Both the position numbers and the translations under genes were made by a program. The notes under the pieces were generated by a model. That model made no database searches. It was not told the origin of the DNA and saw nothing but the letters and a program-made list of their open reading frames with translations. A DNA stretch of 62,669 nucleotides, from NCBI RefSeq assembly GCF_000171815.1, contig NZ_ABGR01000015.1, positions 1 to 62,669 on the forward strand, given 5' to 3'. The stretch is from Vibrio sp. AND4. GTDB lineage: Bacteria > Pseudomonadota > Gammaproteobacteria > Enterobacterales > Vibrionaceae. Position 1 is the first letter of the stretch; each line of letters begins with the position of its first letter. Shown piece after piece: positions 9,682-18,963 of the stretch.

Positions 9682-10911
9682 TTAGTGAAGGATACGCGCA
9701 CGAATTGTGCCTTCAATACCTTTTAGTTTCACCAGTGCTTCTTCTGCACGAGAAGTTTCAACGTCGATAACTACATAACCGATTTCAGCTGCGGTTTGTA
9801 GGTACTGACCTGCGATATTGATTCCGTCTTCAGCGAAGATGGTGTTGATTTGCGTTAGGATGCCAGGACGGTTTTTGTGAATGTGTAGCAGGCGTGAACA
9901 TTCGCGGTGCTCAGGCAGGGAGACTTCTGGGAAGTTGACACTTGATAGTGTTGAGCCGTTGTCTGAATATTTCGCCAGTTTACCCGATACTTCGACACCA
10001 ATATTTTCTTGTGCTTCTTGTGTCGAACCACCGACGTGTGGCGTCAGGATGACGTTATCAAACTTCTGTAATGGGGATTCAAACGCATCTGCGTTTGTTT
10101 TCGGCTCTACTGGGAACACGTCAATCGCTGCACCTGAGATATGACCAGACTCTAGGCTGTGGCACAGAGCAGGGATGTCGACTACCGTACCGCGCGCGGC
10201 GTTGATAAATATCGCCCCCGGTTTCATGCGTGCAAACTCTTCTTCGCTCATCATGTTTTTGGTTTCTGGCGTTTCTGGTACGTGTAAAGAAACCACGTCA
10301 CACTTATTCAAGAGCTCACTCATGGTAAAGAGTTGCGTTGCGTTTCCAAGCGAGAGTTTGTTTTCAATGTCGTAGTAGTAAACGCGCATGCCCAAGTTTT
10401 CTGCAATGATGCCCAGCTGAGTACCTATGTGGCCGTAGCCGATGATGCCCAAACGCTTGCCACGTGCTTCGTATGAGGCGTCTGCGCTCTTCTTCCAGAT
10501 ACCACGGTGCGCTAGCGCGTTCTTCTCAGGAATACCACGCAGAAGCAGTAGGATTTGGCCAAGCACAAGCTCAGCGACACTGCGTGTATTAGAGAACGGC
10601 GCGTTAAAAACAGGCACCCCACGTTTTGCTGCCGCCTCTAGGTCAACTTGGTTGGTGCCGATACAAAAACAGCCGATTGCGACAAGCTTGTTCGCTGCGT
10701 TGATCACTTCCTCTGATAGGTTTGTTCGGGATCGGATACCAATGAAGTGGACGTCTTTGACGGCTTCAATCAGCTCTTCCTCTGGAAGAGAACCCTTGTG
10801 ATATTCAATATTGTTGTAGCCAGCGGCTTGAAGAACTTCAACTGAAGAGGGGTGAAGTCCCTCAAGTAAGAGGATCTTAATCTTTTCTTTTTCCAGTGAA
10901 ACTTTGGCCAT
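9682..10911 (-). CDS. serA: D-3-phosphoglycerate dehydrogenase
   Basis: First step of serine synthesis: NAD-linked oxidation of 3-phosphoglycerate to 3-phosphohydroxypyruvate. It has 409 aa (E. coli 410). The NAD fold carries GYGHIGTQLG, the Arg/Glu/His catalytic regions follow, and an ACT domain of about 70 residues closes the protein (HIHKNRPGILTQ onward), the usual site of serine feedback inhibition. The start is MAKVSLEKEK after AAGGACGAG. A longer frame to 10956 has no comparable signal. It lies downstream of rpiA on the same strand, with a 259-base gap that includes an rpiA hairpin. Confidence 0.97.
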   Translation of the reverse strand: MAKVSLEKEKIKILLLEGLHPSSVEVLQAAGYNNIEYHKGSLPEEELIEAVKDVHFIGIRSRTNLSEEVINAANKLVAIGCFCIGTNQVDLEAAAKRGVPVFNAPFSNTRSVAELVLGQILLLLRGIPEKNALAHRGIWKKSADASYEARGKRLGIIGYGHIGTQLGIIAENLGMRVYYYDIENKLSLGNATQLFTMSELLNKCDVVSLHVPETPETKNMMSEEEFARMKPGAIFINAARGTVVDIPALCHSLESGHISGAAIDVFPVEPKTNADAFESPLQKFDNVILTPHVGGSTQEAQENIGVEVSGKLAKYSDNGSTLSSVNFPEVSLPEHRECSRLLHIHKNRPGILTQINTIFAEDGINIAGQYLQTAAEIGYVVIDVETSRAEEALVKLKGIEGTIRARILH

Positions 10912-11112
10912 TTTTCTCGTCCTTAAAATGGAAAGGTGGGCTAATGTGGCGCACATAAAGCAAAACCATCAAAAAGGGGGGGAATTAACAGTTTTGTCGG
11001 AAGACAAACGTTTCCCTGTGCGTCTTCTGTTCAATAAAGTAACAAAAATTTTTTGCTTTGGGTAAGAAAATTACGGAATAAGGCATGCTTTTATGAGAAA
11101 AAGGTGGGGAAA

Positions 11113-11130
11113 CGGCGCACTTAGGCGCCG
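11113..11130 (-). terminator. Hairpin after rpiA
   Basis: GC-rich stem CGGCGC / GCGCCG with a six-base loop about 40 bases after the rpiA stop. On the minus strand it is followed by TTT-CCCC, a poor U-run, so it may attenuate rather than fully terminate transcription into serA. Confidence 0.45.
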
Positions 11131-11170
11131 CTTGTAATGAAAGAACAGAAAAGTTCAATCATCTAATGAT

Positions 11171-11827
11171 CTATTCTGCTATTTTCGCACCTTCTGGTGT
11201 GCCAGTGATAACTACATCTGCTCCACGGTGAGCAAACAGGCCTACCGTGACTACTCCTGCAATTGCGTTGATCTTGTCTTCAAGCTCTCTCGGGTTGGTG
11301 ATTTGCATGTTATGCACGTCTAGGATCACGTTGCCGTTGTCCGTAGTCACACCTTCACGGTACGCTGGGTCTCCTCCCAGTTTGACCAACTCACGAGCCA
11401 CATAAGAGCGTGCCATTGGGATCACTTCGACAGGAAGCGGGAATTGGCCCAGCACGTCAACTGCTTTTGTGCCATCAACGATACAGATGAATTTTTCTGA
11501 AAGTGCTGCTACGATTTTTTCACGTGTCAGTGCTGCACCGCCACCTTTAATCATTTCACGTGCTGCGTTGATTTCGTCTGCACCATCCACGTAGATATCC
11601 AGCATCGCCACGTCGTTGCACTCGTAAACTTCAATACCGAGCGCTTTCAAGCGTTCAGTTGAAGCGATAGAGCTAGACACTGCACCCTTGATATCGTCTT
11701 TGATACTGCCTAGGGCATCGATGAAGTGATTCACGGTAGAGCCAGTACCAACACCGACAATGCTGCCTTTCTCAACATACTTAAGTGCTGCCCAACCAGC
11801 CGCTTTTTTCATTTCATCTTGGGTCAT
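11171..11827 (-). CDS. rpiA: Ribose-5-phosphate isomerase A
   Basis: Interconverts ribose-5-phosphate and ribulose-5-phosphate in the pentose phosphate pathway. It has 218 aa (E. coli 219). The phosphate-binding loop [11 protein letters not shown] is at about 21-31, DGADEI follows at about 81-86, and [12 protein letters not shown] carries the catalytic Lys region. AGGAGATTGGC just before the ATG is a good ribosome-binding site. It is one of three pentose phosphate genes in the window, with talB and tkt. It lies between fau and serA on the minus strand as in E. coli. Confidence 0.97.
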   Translation of the reverse strand: MTQDEMKKAAGWAALKYVEKGSIVGVGTGSTVNHFIDALGSIKDDIKGAVSSSIASTERLKALGIEVYECNDVAMLDIYVDGADEINAAREMIKGGGAALTREKIVAALSEKFICIVDGTKAVDVLGQFPLPVEVIPMARSYVARELVKLGGDPAYREGVTTDNGNVILDVHNMQITNPRELEDKINAIAGVVTVGLFAHRGADVVITGTPEGAKIAE

Positions 11828-11885
11828 GCCAATCTCCTGAATAGATGTTCGTTAACGTTTGCGGCGTGATTATAGCGGGTAAGTG

Positions 11886-12479
11886 TTACTTTTCCCATTG
11901 CCAGACTTTGCTTGGAGTCACGATCTTAGGCAACGGAATATCCCAGCTTTCAACGGGCAGACGTTCAACGTGCTGACAATCATGTGCAATACCGATAGGC
12001 TTGGCGCCTTTGCCAGTGCTAAACCAAGGTGAAAGGGTACGATCATAGTAGCCGCCGCCCATACCAAGGCGATGGCCAACGCTGTCGAATGCGACTAATG
12101 GTGTACAGATCACATCAAGTTCCCGGGTCGGCTTAAGGCGACGAATATCAAGTTCAGGCTCTGAGATTCCGTATTTATTGCGCACCAGTTGGGCGTCATT
12201 GGCGTAGAGCAAGAAGAGTAACTGGCCTTTGGAGAAAGGGTGAATGACGGGCAGGTAAATTGACTTACCTTGTTGCCAAAGCGATTCTATCAGAGGTTTG
12301 GTGTCTAACTCACCATCGGTAGAGAGATAGATGGCGATGTGTTGCGCGGCTTGGATTTCTGGCAATTGTGAAAAGTGATGAATCAGAGCGAGCCCAGATT
12401 GGCACTGAGTATTGCTATCGAGTGCGTTGCGCTTTTCACGAATTAGTTGACGGAATTCTTGCCGAGATAGGTCTGACAT
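11886..12479 (-). CDS. fau: 5-formyltetrahydrofolate cyclo-ligase
   Basis: ATP-dependent conversion of 5-formyl-THF to 5,10-methenyl-THF. The chosen start gives 197 aa; the family signature RLGMGGGYYDRTL is near residue 135. The frame stays open to 12536, but that extension reads through the 3' end of 6S RNA, so MSDLSRQEF is preferred. In E. coli the homologous ygfA is co-transcribed with the 6S RNA gene, and the same arrangement is visible here (ssrS then fau on the minus strand). Confidence 0.93.
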   Translation of the reverse strand: MSDLSRQEFRQLIREKRNALDSNTQCQSGLALIHHFSQLPEIQAAQHIAIYLSTDGELDTKPLIESLWQQGKSIYLPVIHPFSKGQLLFLLYANDAQLVRNKYGISEPELDIRRLKPTRELDVICTPLVAFDSVGHRLGMGGGYYDRTLSPWFSTGKGAKPIGIAHDCQHVERLPVESWDIPLPKIVTPSKVWQWEK

Positions 12480-12484
12480 AGAGA

Positions 12485-12670
12485 GGATACCCCAGGGTGC
12501 CGTTGAGGATTGTGGCCCTTGAACCAGCTGGTTCAAGGCGGATCAGCAATGATAACCGTAGGCTTCTCGGTACATGCCAAGCTTGCTCAATAGCTATCAA
12601 GTACTAACCCTTAGGTATTGCTTATCGGCTCAGGGACTTAAATCCAACTGACGCACACCCTAGGGTAAAT
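12485..12670 (-). ncRNA. ssrS: 6S RNA
   Basis: Regulatory RNA that binds the sigma-70 RNA polymerase holoenzyme and mimics an open promoter. On the minus strand the region reads AGTCCCTGAGCCGATAA near the 5' side, then ACCGAGAAGCCT, then CCTTGAACC..GGTTCAAGGG, the ordered landmarks of gammaproteobacterial 6S RNA. The ends pair: TACCCTAGGGTG at the 5' end with CACCCTGGGGTA at the 3' end. The size is about 186 nt. It lies between zapA and fau as in E. coli. Exact ends are estimated from the closing stem. Confidence 0.93.
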
Positions 12671-12677
12671 TTGCTAT

Positions 12678-12986
12678 CTACTGCTGTCCTTGCGTTACTT
12701 TGCTAAGCGCACTTTCTAAAGACGCGGTGAGCTTTTCCATTCGCTCAGTTATTTCTTGTTGCTGCCCATTTGATTCGTATGACTTTGTGTGTAACTCATG
12801 GCAAATATTCAATGCAGCAAAAGTCAGAAGCTGGATTTCATTGGTTACCTTAGTACGCTCGCTCATCTCTTTCAATCGACGATCAAGATCTTTAGCCGCT
12901 GTAATCAGCGACTCTTCTTGCCCCGAAGGACAATTCACTCGTGTCATTTTGCCAAGGATTTCAACGTCGATCGCTTGATTGCTCAT
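12678..12986 (-). CDS. zapA: Cell division protein ZapA
   Basis: Small cytosolic protein that bundles FtsZ filaments at midcell. It has 102 aa, beginning MSNQAIDVEILG; an in-frame ATG two codons upstream is an alternative. The N-terminal globular segment (VNCPSGQEESL, DLDRRL) and the long C-terminal coiled coil (about 45-102) are typical. It lies directly upstream of 6S RNA and divergent from ygfB, as in E. coli. Confidence 0.93.
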   Translation of the reverse strand: MSNQAIDVEILGKMTRVNCPSGQEESLITAAKDLDRRLKEMSERTKVTNEIQLLTFAALNICHELHTKSYESNGQQQEITERMEKLTASLESALSKVTQGQQ

Positions 12987-13236
12987 GATCAATAAACTCT
13001 ATATTCGCGCTATCTAAGGTATTGCGTTATACAACTACCGAGGAGGAAACTATAGGAAAAGCGCTATTAAGATTCAAGCATTTCCCTTCATTGAGAGAAA
13101 AATGGTGAAGGAATCACACAGGAATTAGGCAATTTGTTTAAATGCTGTCCAAAATTGAATTTGATAGCCGTTTCAGCATACTAGGCTTGATGGTAGGATA
13201 TGTCGATACATTATTACGTAACAATGAGCCAAGATT

Positions 13237-13815
13237 ATGAGTGAAATCACCCTTCCTGAGTACCAATCTATTGCTGCTGAACTCAAATCTGCAAGCCTTG
13301 CTGTCTCGCCAGCAGAATTGCACGGTCTACTTGTTGGCATGCTAAGCGGCGGGCTAGCGATTAACGATCAAACCTGGCAACCCGTTTTGTTTGATTACAC
13401 CAACCAAGGTATGGGCTGGCCATCAAGTGCATTAGCGCTTGCACAGAGCGTGTTCCAAGTAACGGTCAATGAACTGACGGGGACATCGATGGAACTGTCT
13501 TTGCTGCTTCCTGATGAAGCAGGTGAAGAGGATTTATTTGCACTAGCGGATGGCGTATCAGATTTTGTAAATCACTTTATTTCCGGTATTGGCTTAGCTG
13601 GTATTGTGATTGATAAGGCGTCAGACGAGGCAAAAGAAGCCCTTGCAGACCTAGAAGAAATTGCCAAGCTGGGCATTGATGAGGATGATGACCTTGGCGA
13701 GCAAGCACTATTGCTGGAGCAAGTAATCGAACACGTTAAAGCCTGCGTACTAATTATTCATGCCGAGTTTGGTGCTCGTCCTGAAAGCAACGAAAAACAA
13801 GCAACGATTCATTAG
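13237..13815 (+). CDS. ygfB: UPF0149 family protein YgfB
   Basis: A 192-aa acidic helical protein of the UPF0149 family. The signature [12 protein letters not shown] is at about 29-40, and a Glu/Asp-rich stretch lies near 140-160. Its biochemical function is not established. It is the first gene of a + strand group followed after 40 bases by ubiH. In E. coli pepP lies between ygfB and ubiH; it is missing here. Confidence 0.92.
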   Translation: MSEITLPEYQSIAAELKSASLAVSPAELHGLLVGMLSGGLAINDQTWQPVLFDYTNQGMGWPSSALALAQSVFQVTVNELTGTSMELSLLLPDEAGEEDLFALADGVSDFVNHFISGIGLAGIVIDKASDEAKEALADLEEIAKLGIDEDDDLGEQALLLEQVIEHVKACVLIIHAEFGARPESNEKQATIH

Positions 13816-13855
13816 TCGCTCGTTTCCAATTACCGAACAGCTTATAGAGGTTAGC

Positions 13856-15034
13856 ATGAGGCAATATGACGTTGTAATCGCTGGTGGTGCGATGGCAGGT
13901 GCCACACTTGCCCTAGCAATCGACCGTTTATCCGAAGGCAGATTGCAAATCGCGGTCGTTGAGCCTTTCAAAATCCAATCGGATCAACATCCGGGGTTTG
14001 ATTCGCGCTCGATTGCTTTGTCCTACGGCACGGTCAACATTTTGCGTCACTTACAGTTATGGTCTTCCATCGAACCCAGTGCAACCCCAATTGAACACAT
14101 TCATGTTTCTGATCGCGCCCATGCGGGAATGACCGAGATTACTAAGCAGGAAGTTGGTGTCGAAGCGCTTGGTTATGTGGTTGAGTTGGCTGACGTTGGT
14201 CGTGTCTACCAAGAGCTGTTGGAAAAGAGTGAGACGATTACTCTATTTTGCCCTGACTCTGTTGCGGCCATCGAACGTGAACAAGATAAAGTATACATTG
14301 AGCTCAGCAGTGGTGAGCAGCTCGAAGCTAAATTGCTCGTGGCAGCTGACGGCGCAGTATCGCAGTGCTGTCAGCAAATTGGTTTAGAGCTGTCTGAGCA
14401 TGATTTTGATCAAGTGGCAGTGATTGCAAACATTGTGACGCAAGAGCCTCATCAAGGTAGAGCATTCGAACGTTTTACTGAGAATGGGCCAGTCGCATTG
14501 TTACCGATGAGTGACAACCGGATGTCGTTGGTATGGTGCTTGCACCCTGAAGAAGCACAAACCGCAGTCAATTTGTCCGATACTGAGTTTCTTGAGCGAC
14601 TACAGCACGATTTTGGTTGGCGATTAGGGGCAATGCAGAAAGTCGGGCAACGCGCGAGTTATCCACTTCTGCTGCGCCATCGCAAGCAAAATATTTCGCA
14701 CCGTTTTGCTATCGTTGGCAATGCAGCACAGACGCTTCACCCGATCGCCGGGCAAGGTTTCAATCTTGGTATTCGTGATGTGGCAACACTTGCGGAAGAG
14801 ATCGCTAAGCAAACTGAAGATGCAGGTCGTTATCGAGGTTTGATGCGATTTAGTCAGCGCCGCGAAAATGATCGCAGCGAAACAATTTGGTTGACCAGCT
14901 CTTTGGTACATATTTTCTCAAATGACTTACCTGCGATGCAGATTGGGCGTAACCTTGCTCTCGCAACGATGGATAACCTTTCTACTTTTAAGCAGCCGCT
15001 GCTACGCCATACGCTTGGTCTAGTGAAACGATAA
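13856..15034 (+). CDS. ubiH: 2-octaprenyl-6-methoxyphenol hydroxylase
   Basis: FAD-dependent aromatic hydroxylase of ubiquinone synthesis. It has 392 aa, the E. coli UbiH length. The N-terminal FAD motif DVVIAGGAMAGATLAL lies at 5-20, and the C-terminal FAD/substrate motif GNAAQTLHPIAGQGFNLG is near 285-302. The longer reading frame to 13760 overlaps ygfB and lacks a ribosome-binding site; the chosen ATG follows TAGAGGTTAGC. It is followed after 27 bases by the paralogue ubiI. Confidence 0.95.
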   Translation: MRQYDVVIAGGAMAGATLALAIDRLSEGRLQIAVVEPFKIQSDQHPGFDSRSIALSYGTVNILRHLQLWSSIEPSATPIEHIHVSDRAHAGMTEITKQEVGVEALGYVVELADVGRVYQELLEKSETITLFCPDSVAAIEREQDKVYIELSSGEQLEAKLLVAADGAVSQCCQQIGLELSEHDFDQVAVIANIVTQEPHQGRAFERFTENGPVALLPMSDNRMSLVWCLHPEEAQTAVNLSDTEFLERLQHDFGWRLGAMQKVGQRASYPLLLRHRKQNISHRFAIVGNAAQTLHPIAGQGFNLGIRDVATLAEEIAKQTEDAGRYRGLMRFSQRRENDRSETIWLTSSLVHIFSNDLPAMQIGRNLALATMDNLSTFKQPLLRHTLGLVKR

Positions 15035-15061
15035 ACGGCAACGAATTAGGTAACAAAAAGC

Positions 15062-16270
15062 ATGATGCAAAGTGTAGATATCGCCATTATCGGCGGTGGT
15101 ATGGTCGGTTTGGCATTAGCTGCCTCTTTTAAAGACAGTGACTTGCGTTTAGCCGTTATCGAGGGCGCAGTACCGAACGACACGCTCAACGAACTGCCAG
15201 ATGTCCGCGTGTCGGCGTTGAGCCGTTCAAGTGAAACCATCCTGCGTAACCTTGGTGCGTGGCAAGGTATTGAGCAGCGTCGAGCTTCACCGTACCACGC
15301 GATGGAAGTTTGGGAGCAAGATAGTTTCGCGCAGATCGCATTTGATGCGCAAAGCATGGCTCAGCCAGATCTTGGCCATATCGTTGAGAATCGAGTGATT
15401 CAATTAGCGCTGCTAGAACAAGTACAAAAGCAGGATAACGTGACGCTGTTTATGCCCGCACGTTGCGCATCACTTGCGGTGGGTGAGCAAGAAAGCTGGC
15501 TAACGCTCGATAATGGCCAAGCCATGACTGCTAAGCTGGTCGTTGGCGCGGATGGCGCAAACTCTTGGTTGCGTAATCAAATGGATATCCCTCTGACACA
15601 TTGGGATTATGGTCATAGTGCACTGGTCGCGAACGTAAAAACGGCAGAACCACACAGTTGTGTTGCGCGTCAGATATTCACACCGCACGGCCCGTTGGCG
15701 TTCCTTCCATTATCTGAACCGAATATGTGCTCGATTGTTTGGTCCACCGATCCAAATCGTGCAGATCAATTGCTTGCGATGAATGAGCAAGAGTTCAATA
15801 AAGTGCTAACTAGCGAGTTTGACGGGCGTTTAGGTTTATGTGAAGTGGTTGGTGAACGAGCTGCATTCCCACTGAAAATGCGTTACGCACGTGACTTTGT
15901 GGTGGAGCGTGTGGCGTTGGTCGGTGATGCGGCACATACCATTCATCCGCTGGCAGGGCAGGGCGTGAACCTTGGTTTGTTGGATGCAGCAAGCTTGGCG
16001 CAAGAAGTATTGGCGTTGTGGAAGCAAGGGCAAGACATCGGCACCAAGCGTAATTTACGAGGCTACGAACGTTGGCGTAAAGCTGAAGCTGCCAAGATGA
16101 TTACGCTAATGCAAGGGTTCCGTGACCTGTTTTCTGGTGAAAACCCTGCTAAGAAGCTGGCCCGCGGTATTGGTTTGAGCCTAGCAGGGCAATTGCCGGG
16201 TGTGAAAGATGAAATCATGAAGCGGGCATTGGGTTTAAAAGGCGACTTGCCTGAACTGGCGCGTCAATAA
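15062..16270 (+). CDS. ubiI: 2-octaprenylphenol hydroxylase UbiI (VisC family)
   Basis: A second FAD-dependent hydroxylase of the ubiquinone pathway, paralogous to UbiH. It has 402 aa. It begins MMQSVDIAIIGGGMVGLALA; either of the first two Met codons could be used. The conserved GDAAHTIHPLAGQGVNLGLL lies near 285-305. In E. coli UbiI performs the C5 hydroxylation. Assignment as UbiI rather than UbiF rests on its position after ubiH. It ends in a strong terminator. Confidence 0.93.
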   Translation: MMQSVDIAIIGGGMVGLALAASFKDSDLRLAVIEGAVPNDTLNELPDVRVSALSRSSETILRNLGAWQGIEQRRASPYHAMEVWEQDSFAQIAFDAQSMAQPDLGHIVENRVIQLALLEQVQKQDNVTLFMPARCASLAVGEQESWLTLDNGQAMTAKLVVGADGANSWLRNQMDIPLTHWDYGHSALVANVKTAEPHSCVARQIFTPHGPLAFLPLSEPNMCSIVWSTDPNRADQLLAMNEQEFNKVLTSEFDGRLGLCEVVGERAAFPLKMRYARDFVVERVALVGDAAHTIHPLAGQGVNLGLLDAASLAQEVLALWKQGQDIGTKRNLRGYERWRKAEAAKMITLMQGFRDLFSGENPAKKLARGIGLSLAGQLPGVKDEIMKRALGLKGDLPELARQ

Positions 16271-16307
16271 ACGCGTTTGTTACTGCTTGCTTTTGACTTC
16301 TTAGACA

Positions 16308-16334
16308 AAAAAGGCTGGTTATCCAGCCTTTTCT
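16308..16334. terminator. Terminator after ubiI
   Basis: Perfect stem AAAAGGCTGG / CCAGCCTTTT with a TTAT loop. It lies between ubiI and a convergent 68-aa gene and is symmetrical enough to serve both. Confidence 0.92.
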
Positions 16335-16350
16335 ATTGAGTGATGCCCAG

Positions 16351-16557
16351 TTAAGCGTACGCGCCTCTGAGCTTCATAATTTCTTGATTAATTTCTTTGA
16401 CCGCCTGAAAATGACGCCTCTCTGCTTTTTCCGGCAGTATCAATTTTCCGTTATCAAATTCGAACTTACCGACTCCGTAAATATAAATTCTTCCTTTAAA
16501 AAGACGACTTATGTGTTTAGCAATCATACTTGGTGTATAGCGCTTAAACAGTCTCAT
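16351..16557 (-). CDS. Small basic protein, unknown function
   Basis: A 68-aa protein with a basic N-terminal half (RLFKRYTPSMIAKHISRLFKG), a central short beta-like segment (RIYIYGVGKFEFDNGKL) and a helical C-terminus. It has no Cys, signal peptide or membrane helix. It ends just before the shared terminator with ubiI, which supports a real transcription unit. The family is not recognised; it reads like a conserved small vibrio protein, but I cannot show this here. Confidence 0.6.
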   Translation of the reverse strand: MRLFKRYTPSMIAKHISRLFKGRIYIYGVGKFEFDNGKLILPEKAERRHFQAVKEINQEIMKLRGAYA

Positions 16558-17032
16558 ATCTACTTTTCCTCATCATTCACCTAGCCTGATTATTCTAAGG
16601 ATTTCGCGTAAAAAAATTTGTGATAGAAATAATATTAAGTGCAGTGAGATATTTGTATTAAGAGATTTGTGCTGAGTTCGACAGATTTATAAATCTTTAT
16701 CCTAAATAGTGTGAGAATGACCTCAAATAATCATTGCCTGAGGAACCCTTCCTTGAGTCCTTATGTTCTCATTTGGTGTGTGAGTTAATGAATATGTTGC
16801 AAAGTTAATAGTAGAAGTAAAATAGTCGTTTGCGAAATGTTTTTACTCAATTAGTTATCTTTTATTCGTTCGGACTAAGTCGAAACCTCAAGCGCTTGCT
16901 TTCATCGAGTTAATGGCGTGGAAAAAGGCTTTGTACAAAAACTGCTTTTACGTCTGACTACTTATGCTTTTTTGCTTGAAATGTATAGAAGGAAGGTTAT
17001 GCAGGATTGAGAATCCTGCGTTCGATAACATG
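16558..17032. other. Intergenic region, no gene seen
   Basis: 475 AT-rich bases. The left part is the likely promoter region of the minus-strand 68-aa gene. CAAGCGCTTG (16889-16898) is a perfect 10-bp palindrome. GCAGGATT-GAG-AATCCTGC (17001-17019) is a hairpin 14 bases beyond the stop of the YbaK-like gene, a weak terminator candidate for the minus strand because it has no U-run. Confidence 0.45.
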
Positions 17033-17506
17033 CTAGCGGCAAATGTCAGCGATGGTTGGATGGCACAACTGAATAAGATCGTCGATAGACAGTGCTAATC
17101 CCGCCATTCGATCACCACTGCTGATGGTGATTTCTTTTTCCTTAAGCAAGCTTGGGTCAAACACGATAGGCATGCAGCGCTTTAAAAGTAGTGGGGTGAC
17201 GGTTCCAATCTTGTATCCGGTAACCAATTCTACATCGGCTTGATCGACACACGTCATACGACGGCATTGCAGTAATGCTCGCACTTTTTTGGGATCAACG
17301 TTGCGATCTCCGGGCGTACAGGCAAGCGCATATTGGTTGCCCATATCACGCAAAAGGATCGATTTGACCATTTGTGAAGTTCGAATACCGCGTTGTTGCG
17401 CGGCATCCTCAATGGTCGTGGCAGGTCTTTGATGGGAAAGAAGACGGAACTCGATGTTCTGATCCGTTAAAAACTGCATCAAAGGAGTATGGACGGTACT
17501 ACTCAT
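17033..17506 (-). CDS. YbaK/EbsC-type aminoacyl-tRNA deacylase-like protein
   Basis: A 157-aa protein of the YbaK/prolyl-tRNA synthetase INS superfamily, whose members hydrolyse mischarged aminoacyl-tRNAs such as Ala- or Cys-tRNA(Pro). Family features seen are [13 protein letters not shown] near the N-terminus, [10 protein letters not shown] and the [14 protein letters not shown] strand-loop. The specific substrate is not clear, and it differs from classic YbaK. Its ATG overlaps the ygfZ stop by eight bases (ATGAGTAG), so the two are translationally coupled. The frame extends into ygfZ, but that extension is not credible. Confidence 0.8.
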   Translation of the reverse strand: MSSTVHTPLMQFLTDQNIEFRLLSHQRPATTIEDAAQQRGIRTSQMVKSILLRDMGNQYALACTPGDRNVDPKKVRALLQCRRMTCVDQADVELVTGYKIGTVTPLLLKRCMPIVFDPSLLKEKEITISSGDRMAGLALSIDDLIQLCHPTIADICR

Positions 17507-18467
17507 CGTCAAGGCTGTATGGTAGTGCTGCGATTTCCCATTCACATTCTGGTTGAGCAACCAAACGTAAGCGAGTGTCATCGTCTAGGTTGTTTGGCAG
17601 TACGATTAGTCCCATTGCTTGGTTATTACTGAATTGGTAACGCGTGAGTAATGCCCCCACGGAACGCCAGTTTTCACCGACACTACGTTCCAATTCGATC
17701 GTACCTTCCCCTAAGTTTTCAGCGGTTGCACCTTTAACAATGTACATTGCACGTTTGTTGGTGCCGCGGTATTTGGCGCGAGCAACGGTTTCTTGACCTG
17801 TGTAGCAGCCTTTCGTAAAGCTGATGCCGCCGAGAGCTTGTAAGTTTAGCGCTTGTGGTATGTGGTCATTCTGCGCGTCTGCGGCCACGTATGGTAGCGC
17901 AGCTTCAATATCGAAACGTGTCCAAAGTTCATTTGTGGTCAGGGTTGCTTGACTGCTTGCGACTAACGATTGTGCTGATTCCGCTGTCAGCGCGAGTAGC
18001 CAACGACTTGGTGCCACTTTGACTGCTGTTCCGCCTTTAATGGCACGAACGTCACCTATTTCGGCATTTAAGCTTGAGATGAACGCTTCTGCGTTTTCAC
18101 CCGCAACCCCAAGCACAACATCGTTTGATTCTTCGATGGTCACTTTCGAGAATACCGCGTACTTTTTGATTTCTTTCAGTTCAACGTCGATCGCTGATTT
18201 TGGCTGAAGCATCGCATAGCCATCATTATGATGGAACAGGCGGAAGACGCTCCATACCTTGCCTTTCGCATCACAGTGTGCTCCCAGTGTGGATTGATCT
18301 TTCTCAAGAGAAACCACATCACAGGTAACTTGTCCCTGAAGGTAGGGCTTTTTGTCATCCCCGACCATGGTGATCATGCTTAGGTTATCCAATAGCGAGA
18401 TAGACAGCCTAGGTAGCGCGTCTTGTGTCGATAGGTTCAGCGGTGAAAAGCGAGTTTGCCATTCCAT
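17499..18467 (-). CDS. ygfZ: Folate-binding tRNA-modifying protein YgfZ
   Basis: GcvT-like folate-binding protein needed for full activity of Fe-S enzymes such as the tRNA thiomethylase MiaB. It has 322 aa (E. coli 326). The diagnostic K-G-C-Y-T-G-Q-E motif is at 219-226, with the essential Cys at 221. It is divergent from sdhE across 235 bases, as ygfZ and ygfY are in E. coli, and is translationally coupled to the downstream deacylase-like gene. Confidence 0.94.
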   Translation of the reverse strand: MEWQTRFSPLNLSTQDALPRLSISLLDNLSMITMVGDDKKPYLQGQVTCDVVSLEKDQSTLGAHCDAKGKVWSVFRLFHHNDGYAMLQPKSAIDVELKEIKKYAVFSKVTIEESNDVVLGVAGENAEAFISSLNAEIGDVRAIKGGTAVKVAPSRWLLALTAESAQSLVASSQATLTTNELWTRFDIEAALPYVAADAQNDHIPQALNLQALGGISFTKGCYTGQETVARAKYRGTNKRAMYIVKGATAENLGEGTIELERSVGENWRSVGALLTRYQFSNNQAMGLIVLPNNLDDDTRLRLVAQPECEWEIAALPYSLDDE

Positions 18468-18702
18468 GATTACAATGCCTTTTGAAGAGATTTGCAGCTA
18501 TGGTAATTGCAGAATCAGTATTTGTCAGCACTCAATATACCCACTCCATTTCGGGGTGTTTGGTCAAACTCAACGTTTGTTTATAAAATATACTCAGGAT
18601 TTAAAGTGACTTGGCCATATATTGTGACCCTCACACTAGTGGCGTTTCACTTCCCTTGTTACACTCCGCACTAAGAACAAGACATCTATGAAGGAATACT
18701 GA

Positions 18703-18963
18703 ATGTACACTGCGGAAGAGAAGGCGCGAATTAAATGGGCTTGTCGTCGCGGCATGCTTGAGCTTGACGTGGTGATTATGCCGTTTTTTGAAGAGTGCTT
18801 TGACGCGTTAAATGAACAAGAGCAGCGTGATTTTGTCGCATTATTAGATTGTGATGACCCAGATCTGTTTACCTGGGTAATGGGGCATGGTCGCAGCGAA
18901 AACTTAGGTCATGCGTCTATGGTGGATAAAATTGTCGCGCACAACCTCAGTAAGGTTCGTTAA
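18703..18963 (+). CDS. sdhE: FAD assembly factor SdhE
   Basis: An 86-aa cytosolic factor that promotes covalent flavinylation of succinate dehydrogenase and fumarate reductase. The RGMLELD motif (RGxxE family signature) is at 16-22, and DPDLFTW is near 53-59. The size is typical. AAGGAATACTGA before the ATG gives a good ribosome-binding site. The following ygfX-like gene overlaps its 3' end. Confidence 0.95.
   Translation: MYTAEEKARIKWACRRGMLELDVVIMPFFEECFDALNEQEQRDFVALLDCDDPDLFTWVMGHGRSENLGHASMVDKIVAHNLSKVR

Noticed and set aside
12480..12536. N-terminal extension of the 5-formyl-THF cyclo-ligase
   Set aside because: It reads through the 3' part of 6S RNA, whose stem pairing explains the sequence.
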